DNA of 32,727 nt from Deltaproteobacteria bacterium (GTDB lineage: Bacteria > Desulfobacterota > JADFXK01): assembly GCA_015233625.1 (NCBI GenBank), contig JADFXK010000006.1, forward strand, positions 522-33,248. The letters run 5' to 3'. The notes beneath the pieces were generated by a model. It was not told where the DNA came from. It saw only the letters and a program-made list of their open reading frames with translations, and ran no database searches. This document shows positions 18,143 to 27,800 of the stretch, piece by piece. Positions within the stretch are counted from its first letter, which is position 1. Each line of letters opens with the position of its first letter. The position numbers were made by a program, and so were the translations under genes.

Positions 18143-19969
18143 TCAAACTGGGGCAGACGTCTGATCTATTATCTTCTCCTCATCCCAGTCCAGTTCCGGA
18201 TACAACCGTCTGGCGCAGTCCGGACAAATACCATGCGTGAAGTCGACTTGAGAATGAGCCCTAATATAGGTCTCGATCTGAGTCCAATACCCGTGGTCGT
18301 CTCGGATCTTCTTACAGGCGGCGCAAATAGGCAGCAGCCCGCTCAAAGTTCTTACCTCAGCCAAAGCCGTCTGCAGTTCTGCGATCAAGTCGTCGCGTCC
18401 TTTTTCTTCTTCCCTTCTGGCCGTGATGTCCTCATAGGTAATGAATTGCTTGCCCCCTCTAATGGTCACGGGGCGATAAACAATATTCCGCAAATTGCCA
18501 TCTTTACACCTGGTCATAAATTCGCGGGACCGGGCTTCACCGATCACTCCTTCCCGCAGATCCTTAAACCAGATAGAAATTATTTCTTCCCGGTAATCCA
18601 GGCCGGGGAAGGCCAATCGAAAAAACTCGCGACCATTTGGAATATCATCAAGGTTGTACCCGAAAACGTCGACAAACTTTTGGTTCACGTACGAGTAATT
18701 GCCATTGGCTTCAATAATCGAAATGGGGAAAGGCGACAGCTCGGCCAGATATCGAAACTGCTCCTCATTTTCCAATAGAGCCTTCTCAATCAACTTCCGC
18801 TTAGTGATATCCTGAAAAATTGCCACCGTCCCGGCCGGTTGATTTTCCCGGTCCCGATACATCGACCCGCTCAAAGAAACGAAGATGACATTGCCCTTCT
18901 GGGTGTACCGACGAGTTTCAATCCCGGAGAAGCTTTCCCCGGCCAGCACCTTCGCCAACAACTGCCTGGTCACTGGCCAACTGTCCTCGGGCACAAAAGC
19001 ATTCATCTTCGCACCTCGGCATTCCTCCAAGGTCCAGCCAAAAACATGAGTAAAAGCCCTATTGAAGTAGACCACTTTTCCTTCAATGTCATACACGATA
19101 ATCGGGTCTGGTGAACTATCCATCACGGCCCGGTGCATTTCCTCACTCACCCGTAACGCTTCTTCAGTCTGTTTTAGTCTGGTAATTTCCCGGTGAATGA
19201 CCAGGCTGGCCGTGTGTCGGCCGCGCAGGTCGCGCAGGATGCTGGTATTGACCTGAACATCCAACAGCCGTCCATCTTTGGTGAATCTCTTGGTTTCGAA
19301 ACAAACCTTTTCTCCAGCCAACAGCCGCACCCAGGCATCTTCCGTTTTACCGACTTCATCTTCGGGAACGAAAGGCACCGGACCGCGCAACAGGTCTTCT
19401 TTGGACCAACCATAAGTTGTCAAGAACGCTTCGTTGGCAAAGGTGATTCTTCCCGCGGGGTCATACACGACTAAAGGATCAGGAATGGTATCCAGGAGAA
19501 AACGATAGCGGATTTCGCTTTCCTCAAGCGCCTCTTCCGCCCACAACCTGGACAACATTTCTCTGTGCCGGCGCACCTCATTGGTCAAAACCAGGGGCAG
19601 GAGTCCCGAATAGCCTCCCTCATCATCCTTGATCAGATAATTGTTGACCCCAGACTTAAGGGCAATCACCGCCAACTTTTCCGAACCGGCCCCGGTTTGC
19701 AGCACTACCGGAAATTTATGTCCACGATCTCTAATTATTTTAAACAGTTGAAGGCCATCAAAAACCGGCAGATAATAATCTATCACGGCGATATCGAATG
19801 ACTCGCGGTTTGAATCCAATATGGCCAACGCCTCTTCCGGGTTGCTTACCTCAGTAACCTGATAAGGCGTTTGACTTTTCCTTAAGGCCCGAGAAAAAGC
19901 CACCCGATCATGAGGATTGTCTTCAACCAGAAGAACATTGATTAAGTCGCGGGGCACGTCGGTGGGCAT
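18143..19969 (-). CDS. REC-PAS-PAS-PAS protein with C-terminal CxxC...CxxC module, no kinase domain
   Basis: LLVEDNPHDRVAF...IAVIDYYLPVFDG receiver; three PAS segments; C-terminus LSGLLPICAACKKIRDDHGYWTQIETYIRAHSQVDFTHGICPDCARRLYPEL. Confidence 0.9.
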   Translation of the reverse strand: MPTDVPRDLINVLLVEDNPHDRVAFSRALRKSQTPYQVTEVSNPEEALAILDSNRESFDIAVIDYYLPVFDGLQLFKIIRDRGHKFPVVLQTGAGSEKLAVIALKSGVNNYLIKDDEGGYSGLLPLVLTNEVRRHREMLSRLWAEEALEESEIRYRFLLDTIPDPLVVYDPAGRITFANEAFLTTYGWSKEDLLRGPVPFVPEDEVGKTEDAWVRLLAGEKVCFETKRFTKDGRLLDVQVNTSILRDLRGRHTASLVIHREITRLKQTEEALRVSEEMHRAVMDSSPDPIIVYDIEGKVVYFNRAFTHVFGWTLEECRGAKMNAFVPEDSWPVTRQLLAKVLAGESFSGIETRRYTQKGNVIFVSLSGSMYRDRENQPAGTVAIFQDITKRKLIEKALLENEEQFRYLAELSPFPISIIEANGNYSYVNQKFVDVFGYNLDDIPNGREFFRLAFPGLDYREEIISIWFKDLREGVIGEARSREFMTRCKDGNLRNIVYRPVTIRGGKQFITYEDITARREEEKGRDDLIAELQTALAEVRTLSGLLPICAACKKIRDDHGYWTQIETYIRAHSQVDFTHGICPDCARRLYPELDWDEEKIIDQTSAPV

Positions 19970-20058
19970 CCCATTACCTCATCAAAAAATGCGATGATTC
20001 CTCTTTTTCTCTGTGTAGTGCCATCTATATTTTCATTTTTGGGTCAAACGCCTCAGGG

Positions 20059-20442
20059 TTAGGATAGCCCTAGCAGGTCCTTGGTCAGGGTCAAGATCTC
20101 ATCAGGGTCAAAAGGTTTGGTCATGTATATTAACGCACCCACCGCGATCCCCTGTTTGCGATCTATTTCTTGTCCCTTGGCGGTGAGCAAAATGATGTTT
20201 ATCCCGATAAGGCCCGAGTCATGGCTGACACATCGACAGACCTCATAGCCATTAATTCCAGGCATCATGACGTCGAGAAAAACGACCTGGGGACTTTCCG
20301 CTCGAATCAGAGCCAGGCCCTCGGCCCCATCGGAGGCGGTCAGCACCTCTACCCCATAGTCATCCTCCAGGTCCTCCAAGGTCTGTTCCAATAAAGACCG
20401 GATGTGCCTTTCATCATCAACGATCAAAACCTTCTGCCCCAT
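20059..20442 (-). CDS. Single-domain response regulator (REC)
   Basis: MGQKVLIVDDERHIRSLLEQTL...PQVVFLDVMMPGINGYEVCR...IILLTAKG...MTKPFDPDEIL; ORF-track start at 20568 gives a low-complexity N-terminus, ATG 20442 preferred. Confidence 0.88.
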   Translation of the reverse strand: MGQKVLIVDDERHIRSLLEQTLEDLEDDYGVEVLTASDGAEGLALIRAESPQVVFLDVMMPGINGYEVCRCVSHDSGLIGINIILLTAKGQEIDRKQGIAVGALIYMTKPFDPDEILTLTKDLLGLS

Positions 20443-20684
20443 GCTTCCAGGTCCTCCACTGTTGGTCGGCATTACGGGATATCCAGACGCCGGCTTTGAA
20501 AAACCAGCCCGGCCCGCCGGGAAAACGGACCGGCCCTCACGGTTAGATCGCAGTCGGCTTGAGGCCACGACCTTTATTCCCGATTTATTATATACACCAT
20601 TCTCGCGTCCTTGAAAAAGAATTATTTTCTTATTAACGAGGAATTCCTGGACTGGTTCTCATAAGGTCAAGTATGCACTATTCG

Positions 20685-23600
20685 TTATAGACCTGGGCCG
20701 GCCGGCTTGGCCATCCGCTCATCCAGGTCTCGCAGCCGAACCGATACCATCTTGGATATGCCCGGCTTTTCCATGGTCACCCCGTGGAGTTGATCGGCCA
20801 CCTCCATGTTCTTTTTATTATGGGTGATCAGGATAATCTGTGAGCTTTTGCTTATTGATTTTAACAACTTGTTAAATCGATCCACATTGGCGTCATCCAA
20901 TGGTGAGTCGATTTCATCAAACAAACAGAAAGGGCTGGGCTTAATCAGGTGAATGGAAAATAACAAAGACAAAGCGGTCAATGCCTTCTCCCCGCCGGAG
21001 AGGAGACGCAAGGTGGAAATCCTTTTTCCCGGCGGTTGGGCGATTATCTCCACGCCAGCCCCCAGGGGATCGTTTTCATCGGTCAACTTCAATTCCGCCC
21101 GCCCGCCGTTAAACATAGCCGGAAAGACAACCTGCATCTTCTTGTTAATCTCATCCAACATGGCCAGGAAACGTTCCTTGGTCGTCTTGTTGATCTTCTT
21201 GATGGCGGCGGCCAGGTCTTCCATGGAGGTCATCAGATCTTCCCGCTGGGCAGTGACGAAATCGAGCCTTTCCTGGACTGCTTCATATTCGGTAATGGCC
21301 ATCAAGTTAACCTGGCCGATGCCCTCCAGTTGGGTGATCAGGTCTTCAATTCGGGCTTTAATTTCAACTTCGCTCAAGCTCGCCCAGGCATCGGTTTGGT
21401 CAGGTGGAGTCTGGTTAACGGAGGAACCATATTTCTCATTGACCAATTGATCAAGATGGTCCAGCTTCAACTTTAGCTCAGATACCTGAAGATGATAGGA
21501 TTGGAGCTGTTCCTCTTTTTTCCGATGTTCTCCCTCCATGTCTTTGAACACTTGTTCCTCTTTGGCTAATTCTTCCCTCAAGGACCCAAATGCCTCTCGC
21601 AGGGAGGCCGTCTCTTCGGTCAGCTCTTCCACTTCCCCATACAAAAGGTTCAGGCTGGTATCCACCTCTTGCTTCCGGGCAGCCAACCTGTTCATCTCCT
21701 CCTGGCCGTCCTGGGCCTGGGATAGAGCCCTATCCAACCTCCGGGCCAGTTCTTTCTTATCCGAACGGGTTCTATCCAGGTCCCGAACCAAACCTTTAAG
21801 TTCGGCCTGCATGGCGCTTTGGCGTAGTCTTCGCTGCATTAGTTGTTCTTTGACTCGGTCAAACTCGGCCCGGTGTTCGTGCAAGTCGCCGGACAACTGG
21901 TAGAGTTCCTCATTGATCAACTGGTGTTCCTCATGACTCTGGGCCAGCTTTCCTTCCAGGCCTTCGATCTTTGTCTCCAGCTCAGCTATTTCCTCGCTGA
22001 ATCTAACGCCTTCCAATTCTATAACCTCAAGACGTTCCCGGGCGAATCTAATTTCTTTTTCCTTAATCAGAACTTGTTTCTCGGCCTCGGCCTTTTTCTG
22101 TTCCAATTCTCGCCGGGTTAATTCCCTTTCTCGCAGCAGTTGATCCCCGTCCTGGACAAGTTTCTCCAACTCTTCAGCCTGATTGGCGACTTGTTTTTTG
22201 TCTCGGTCCAAATCAATCAGGCGGACAGTCAGGTCCTGCATCTCCCGTTTCTTAGCCAGCAATTTGTCTGAGGGCAGTTCGCCCCGGCCACCGCTGAGAA
22301 TACCCGCGGCCGAAATAATGTCGCCCTCCAGGGTCACAATCGTTTGAGTTTGACCATGCTGACGCCAGGCCACCAGCCCCTGAGTCAGATTCTCCACCAC
22401 CTTGACGCCGTGGAATAGATGTCCGACCAGGTTGTGAAATCCATTCTTGAGAGATACCTGTTGGGCCAGGGGCAGACCAACTTCCGGGTGCGACGGGACC
22501 TGGTCAATAGCCGCCGGATCGGGTTTCCGCATGTCGGCCAGCGGAATAAAGACGCTGCGACCGGAAGCCTGCCGCTTGAGATATTCAATAGCCGACACTC
22601 CGGCGTTCTGATCGGTCACGATGACGGATTGCAGCGTCTCACCCAAAACAGCCGACACCGCCTTTTCGTATTGAGGCGCTACCTCGATATTCTCCGCCAC
22701 CAGTCCCAGAATATTCTCCGCCTCCAGCCGGCCATCCGCCCGAGCCTGCATGACCGCTTTGACTCCCGTTTGATACCATTCAAATTTGTTGCTCAGGTCG
22801 TTCAGGACTTGAAGCTTTGAGGAGACCTGGGAGAACTCCACGTCCAGGGCATTCCGCCTGGCCTGGGCCTGATTTCTGTCCTGCCGTAGGGCTACCAAAC
22901 GGGATCGGTCTTCTTCCATCTGCCGGTCCAAGACAGATATCTCTTCTGCCGACTGCATCAGGCCTTCCCTGGCCCCGGCCAGTTCCTCTTCCGTCTGACA
23001 AATTCTTTCAGCCAGTTCCCGTCGATCCGTGTCCCCCGTTTTTTGCCGCCACTGCAACTCATTGACTCTCTTCCCGGCATTGGTCAACTCATTTTTTAAT
23101 GAGGATTGCCGGGTCATCAAATCGATCAGGTCGGACTTGCGGACCTGAACCATCTCATCCAATTCGTTTATCTGACTTCGAGAAGTCTCTAAGGCGGCGT
23201 CTTCCCGAGCCAGGTCTTCCTCCAGATCCCGGATATCCAATTGAAACCGATCTATCTTTTGCTGCGACAAGACGATCAATTCATCGGCCTGGTCCATCTT
23301 GACGGTCAGACCGGCGACTTCCTCCTGCGCCTGGACCAACTGTTTGGCCAGACGTTCCGACTCACGAACGGCAAACTTGACTTCGTTTTCGGATTCCCTA
23401 ATTCTTCCCTTCTTGGCCCCCAGGTCATCCGTCTTGTCTTTCAGTTCTTCGGCCCGTTCCGCAGCCAGCAGACGTTGTTGCTCTAACCTGGCTCCGGCGG
23501 CCGTAATCTTCGATCTCAATTCTAAATCAGCGTCGCGGATAATCGCCAGTTCCGCCTCAGCCTGTCCCAATTGCTCGGCTAGATTCATGCGTCTTTTGCC

Positions 23601-24299
23601 GGCCAGGGCCATCTCCAGTCCGGTTCTATCCTTACGCAGACCACGGTAGCGTTCCGCTTTTTGGGCCTGTTTTTTTAGCGAAGCCGCCTGCTTCCGGACC
23701 TCAGATAAAACGTCCTCGACCCGGACCAGATTCTGTCGGGCCTGGTCCAATTTCAGTTCGGCTTCATGTTTTCGCACCTTGTACTTAGTGATCCCGGCAG
23801 CCCCTTCCACAATGGCCCGGCGGTCCGCCGGCCGAGATTCAATAATCGCGCCGATCTGTCCTTGTTCGATGACCGAATAGGCCTTGGCCCCGACTCCTGT
23901 ATCCATAAACAAAGAAATGATATCCTTAAGGCGGGTGATGGCCTTGTTGATTCGGTATTCGCTTTCACCAGACCGGAAAAGCCGCCTGGTTATTTCGACT
24001 TCGGAGTAAGCCGCGTATTCCGGGGGACAACTCTGGCCATCATTCTCCAAAACAAGGGTTACCTCGGCCAGGCCTGGTGATTTCCGGTCACTTACGCCAC
24101 AGGAGATGACATCTTCCATGCTCCTTCCCCTGAGCTGCTTGGGGGATTGCTCACCCATCACCCAGCGCAGGGCATCCAAGATATTGCTTTTGCCGCATCC
24201 GTTGGGACCGACAATGGCATTGATTCCTTCACCGAGAGTGATCACGGTCTTTTCGGAAAACGACTTAAACCCACTTAATTCCAGTCTTTTTACCTTCAT
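20685..24299 (-). CDS. smc: Chromosome segregation protein SMC
   Basis: MKVKRLELSGFKSFSEKTVI, GPNGCGKSNILDALRWVMGEQSPKQLRG, hinge, long coiled coils, LSGGEKALTALSLLFSI, FCLFDEIDSPLDDANVDRF; ATG 24299 preferred over the 24374 ORF start. Confidence 0.96.
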   Translation of the reverse strand: MKVKRLELSGFKSFSEKTVITLGEGINAIVGPNGCGKSNILDALRWVMGEQSPKQLRGRSMEDVISCGVSDRKSPGLAEVTLVLENDGQSCPPEYAAYSEVEITRRLFRSGESEYRINKAITRLKDIISLFMDTGVGAKAYSVIEQGQIGAIIESRPADRRAIVEGAAGITKYKVRKHEAELKLDQARQNLVRVEDVLSEVRKQAASLKKQAQKAERYRGLRKDRTGLEMALAGKRRMNLAEQLGQAEAELAIIRDADLELRSKITAAGARLEQQRLLAAERAEELKDKTDDLGAKKGRIRESENEVKFAVRESERLAKQLVQAQEEVAGLTVKMDQADELIVLSQQKIDRFQLDIRDLEEDLAREDAALETSRSQINELDEMVQVRKSDLIDLMTRQSSLKNELTNAGKRVNELQWRQKTGDTDRRELAERICQTEEELAGAREGLMQSAEEISVLDRQMEEDRSRLVALRQDRNQAQARRNALDVEFSQVSSKLQVLNDLSNKFEWYQTGVKAVMQARADGRLEAENILGLVAENIEVAPQYEKAVSAVLGETLQSVIVTDQNAGVSAIEYLKRQASGRSVFIPLADMRKPDPAAIDQVPSHPEVGLPLAQQVSLKNGFHNLVGHLFHGVKVVENLTQGLVAWRQHGQTQTIVTLEGDIISAAGILSGGRGELPSDKLLAKKREMQDLTVRLIDLDRDKKQVANQAEELEKLVQDGDQLLRERELTRRELEQKKAEAEKQVLIKEKEIRFARERLEVIELEGVRFSEEIAELETKIEGLEGKLAQSHEEHQLINEELYQLSGDLHEHRAEFDRVKEQLMQRRLRQSAMQAELKGLVRDLDRTRSDKKELARRLDRALSQAQDGQEEMNRLAARKQEVDTSLNLLYGEVEELTEETASLREAFGSLREELAKEEQVFKDMEGEHRKKEEQLQSYHLQVSELKLKLDHLDQLVNEKYGSSVNQTPPDQTDAWASLSEVEIKARIEDLITQLEGIGQVNLMAITEYEAVQERLDFVTAQREDLMTSMEDLAAAIKKINKTTKERFLAMLDEINKKMQVVFPAMFNGGRAELKLTDENDPLGAGVEIIAQPPGKRISTLRLLSGGEKALTALSLLFSIHLIKPSPFCLFDEIDSPLDDANVDRFNKLLKSISKSSQIILITHNKKNMEVADQLHGVTMEKPGISKMVSVRLRDLDERMAKPAGPGL

Positions 24300-24594
24300 A
24301 TAGTCACTTTGTTCAATGTGCCCAAAAACCTGCCTCGTCTCCCCGCACGTCACCGCACGTGGCCCAGTCACCACGGAAGAGTCTGCAAATACGTCATCAG
24401 TTGTTTGAGAGTAACAGAAAATGCAGAGTGCTGTAAACTGAAAAATACCATACTGTGTGGTAGGACTGGATAAACCACAACATCTAGTCTTTGCGTATTT
24501 CCATCGAACGAGAGCGTAAATAGAGGCCCCGAATCCTCCCGGCGACAGAGATAACCCGATTGGCCTGAGCCGCAGACGCGGAGCAAGAAAAGGC

Positions 24595-24624
24595 TTGACA
24601 TCGTGGTCGGATTATTTTTATGAT
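24595..24624 (+). promoter_or_regulatory. Candidate sigma70 promoter upstream of the LysM gene
   Basis: TTGACA (24595-24600), 18-bp spacer, TATGAT (24619-24624); about 260 nt upstream of ATG 24885. Confidence 0.45.
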
Positions 24625-24884
24625 AGCCGATCAAACTTACTAACAGCACAATTTACTTTGCTAAATAACGGGGCATAACCGGCCGTCGGTATATTAGAAA
24701 ACTTTCTTATAATATCGGCAGTTGATCCCAGATCACCACATCTCTCGCCCTAATTGAAATGCTTCCTTTATTCAATGATATAGAGGCAAAGTCCCTTGCG
24801 CTGCCGGGACGGACCTTCTAATATCCAAATACCGACCGTCGCATCTCATTCGAGTCTTTTCTTTATTCCCAAAGGCACAGGAAT

Positions 24885-27800
24885 ATGAATTATATCATTT
24901 TCTTTTTCATTTTCATTTTTTCGCTGTCAACATTTAACCCCGGAGCCATCCAGGCCCAGCCGAAGAGTTCTTCGGCGGCTAAGACCAAGCCAACCAAGAC
25001 CAAGCCGGCCAAGGCCAAAGAAGCAAAGACCAGGCCGACCCAAACCAAACAGGCAAAGGCCAAGGCCCAAAAGACAGAGACCAAACCGGCCAAAGCTAAA
25101 CTGGCCGCGACAAAACCAGCTAAGACCAAAGAAATCAAGACGAAACCGGCCAAGACAAAAGAGGCCAAGACCAAGCCGACAGGAACAAAACCGACCGTAA
25201 CCAAGCCAGCCGCGACTAAGCCGACCGAGGCTAAACCGACCGAAGCTAAACCGACCGAAGCTAAACCGGCCAAAACAAAAGAAACAAAAAACAAGCAGGC
25301 AGGAACAAAACCGGCCGAAGCCAAGTCGACCGAGACAAAACCGGCCAAGACCAAGCCGACAGAAATAAAACCGGCCGAAGCCAAGCCGGCCGCAACAAAA
25401 CCGACAGAGACAAAACCGTTAGAGGCCAAGTCGACAGAAACAAAACCGGCCAAGACTAAAGAGGCCAAAACCAAGCCGACAGGAACAAAACCGGCTGCGA
25501 CAAAACCGACCGAGGCCAAATCGACCGAGACAAAACCGGCCAAGACTAAAGAAGCCAAGACCAGGCCGGCAGCGACAAGACCGGCCGAGGCTAAGTCCCA
25601 AAAGGTGACAAAAACATTCAAGAATAAACAGGTCATCTGCCAAAAGATAACCGTTGCATCCGGCGAAACCACCTGGTCCATAACCAGGCGCATGGGCTTT
25701 AACAAGGGTCCGGGCAGCGGCAGTTATATGGCCATGTTTCAAGGAGTGAATCCCGGAATACGATTAGATCGGGTGAAGCCGGGAGAAGTCATCTATGTCC
25801 CCCTACCCGACACAGCTAAGCCAGTCACGGCCGCGGCCCCTTCTGCCCCAAAAGAAGCAGTAAAGGCGGTACCTCAAAAAGCCACGGGCAGCGTCGTCGC
25901 ATCTGTTCCAAAAACCGTCACCACGCCGGAGACCGCGGCTCCAGCCAAGACAAAGGCACCAGCGGCCGTTAGCCAGGAACCGGCTGCTTCTCGGGGTAAA
26001 TCCCCGACTGACGCTGATTCCGACGAAGAACAGTCTATTCCTAAGCCCCAGAAGGTAGCCGGTCCGACTCCAACTAAACTGGACAAGAAGACCCAGGTTG
26101 TTCGAGAACCCGCGCCGGTCGTAGATTCTGTTCCCAAAACCGTGGCTTCGGCCAAAAAGACCGGCCCCGGAGAAGCCCCGAAGCGGGCCACGGCAGTCTC
26201 TCCCAGCCCGGAAAAGGCTTCCGTCTCCCCACTTAAACCCACTGCTGCGCCTTCCAAGGAGACTCGCCCGGAGGCCGGGCCTGATCAAAAGAAGCCACCA
26301 GTCCCGACGCCGGCTCAGGCCGTGGCCGCCGTACCTAAAACCGTCACCAAGGCCAAACCGGCAGACACAAAATCCGCCTCCGGACCGGCCGCCGAACCCA
26401 GGCCCTCCAAGGAAACGGCAACCGGCCCAGCCGAACCGGCCTCTCAAGCAACCTCGTCTATCGTCGCGTCGGTGCCTAAACCAGCCGGAAGCTTGCAAAG
26501 AGCCCCAGCTCCACCCGCCTCGGAAACGACTTCCGAGTCCTATCCAGGCCGAGCCCCAAATTTTGTTCCGGATAGCCGGAGTGCCCAGCCCCAATCCATC
26601 ATGACTGACTGGGCCGCCCGTTTTCAGCTCGGCCAGCGAGCCCATATTGTCAGAGAAGGCGACACCCTGGTCGGACTCATGAAGGCGGACGCCAGTCTCC
26701 CGGCCGGGATGAGATATCAAGACTACCTCAAAGACTTCCATAAGCTGAATCCAGTCCGGGAGGGCACTACTAACTTCATGTCTGGAGAAATGATCTTTCT
26801 GCCCGAATATATCAAGAAAGATGACGTCCCAGCCACAGAGAAAGACCTTAGCCCGGTGCAGTCCCAAAAGACGGAAAAAACGATTTCTCCCGCGGCCCCT
26901 CCGGCCGAAGACTCAGGAGTGATCACCGCGGCTGTTTCTCCGCCGTCTGAGCCTACTCCTGCGACCGAGCCGACCGCGCCGCCCAGGACCGAACCCGGGA
27001 CCGAAGCACGCACCCCCGTTGCATCTGTTTCAACGCCTTCCTTCGGGCCGGCTCCGGTGACCCAGCCGACCACACCGTCCAAGACCGAGGCCCGGTCCGA
27101 AGCGGGAACCATGACCACGGCAGTTTCAGCACCTGCCTCTAAGCCTACCGCTGTAGTCCAACCGACCGCGCCGCCCAAGACCGAAGCGGGAACCATGACC
27201 GCGGCTCTATCAGCCCCCTCCGGGCCGGCCCCTGTAGTCCAACCGGGCTCGCCCCCCCGGACCGCAGAAAGAAAAGGGCTGGCCGAATTAACCCATAACC
27301 TGGCCATGATATTCCGCAGCCTGGGGGATAACATGATCATTTCCGGAGAGCGCCGGCTGCTCCAAAAAGACGGTAAACGGCTGGTGATAGATGCCTCCAC
27401 CTCTCCGATTATAGAATTAGCTTCGGGCCGCAAGGTGATTCTGGATTTCATGAATCAACTAAGTCCGGAAGAATTGACCGAAATCAATGCGCAGTCTGGT
27501 TCCTACCGGCTGATCAAGTTCGGCTCCAACCCTGACCTCCAGGCTTGCCTAAACCAAACATTTGAAGAAGCGGGATACGTTGAACTCAACAAGGGAGGCC
27601 GCCCCTTCACCCTGGACCGGGAAATCAGGATGACCCTAAATGGAGACGCAGTGGTCTCTAAGGTGCCCGACCCAACTCCGACAGATCCCATTTTCGTGAT
27701 TAATTTCATTTCGGATAAATCAAAGCGAACCGCTCCCTACGTCGTCCTTTATCTTAAGGGACATAATATCAAGGTGCTGGATTTCTTACCAAACGGTCTT

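Noticed and set aside
18083-18778. 231-aa plus-strand ORF
   Set aside because: Antisense to the REC-PAS gene and begins in the heptamer repeat.
24341-24360. Short direct repeat ccgcacgt/ccgcacgt upstream of smc
   Set aside because: Only two 8-bp copies; too short to call an operator without comparative data.
24368-24649. 93-aa minus-strand ORF upstream of smc
   Set aside because: No domain, overlaps the AT-rich probable promoter region.
24780-24825. Possible c-di-GMP riboswitch-like stretch (ggcaaag...gggacggacc)
   Set aside because: Does not match the conserved GEMM core arrangement on inspection.
24890-25705. 271-aa minus-strand ORF with repetitive hydrophobic sequence (GLVAAGLVLASLVLAGF...)
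   Set aside because: Exact antisense shadow of the KTKPA-type repeat; it stays open because the 15-bp unit lacks antisense stops. The sense strand has a signal peptide and LysM domains.
25803-26867. 354-aa minus-strand ORF
   Set aside because: Antisense shadow of the GC-rich A/P/K linker; Gly/Arg/Trp-rich composition with no recognisable domain.
26723-27451. 242-aa minus-strand ORF
   Set aside because: Antisense shadow of the LysM protein linker.
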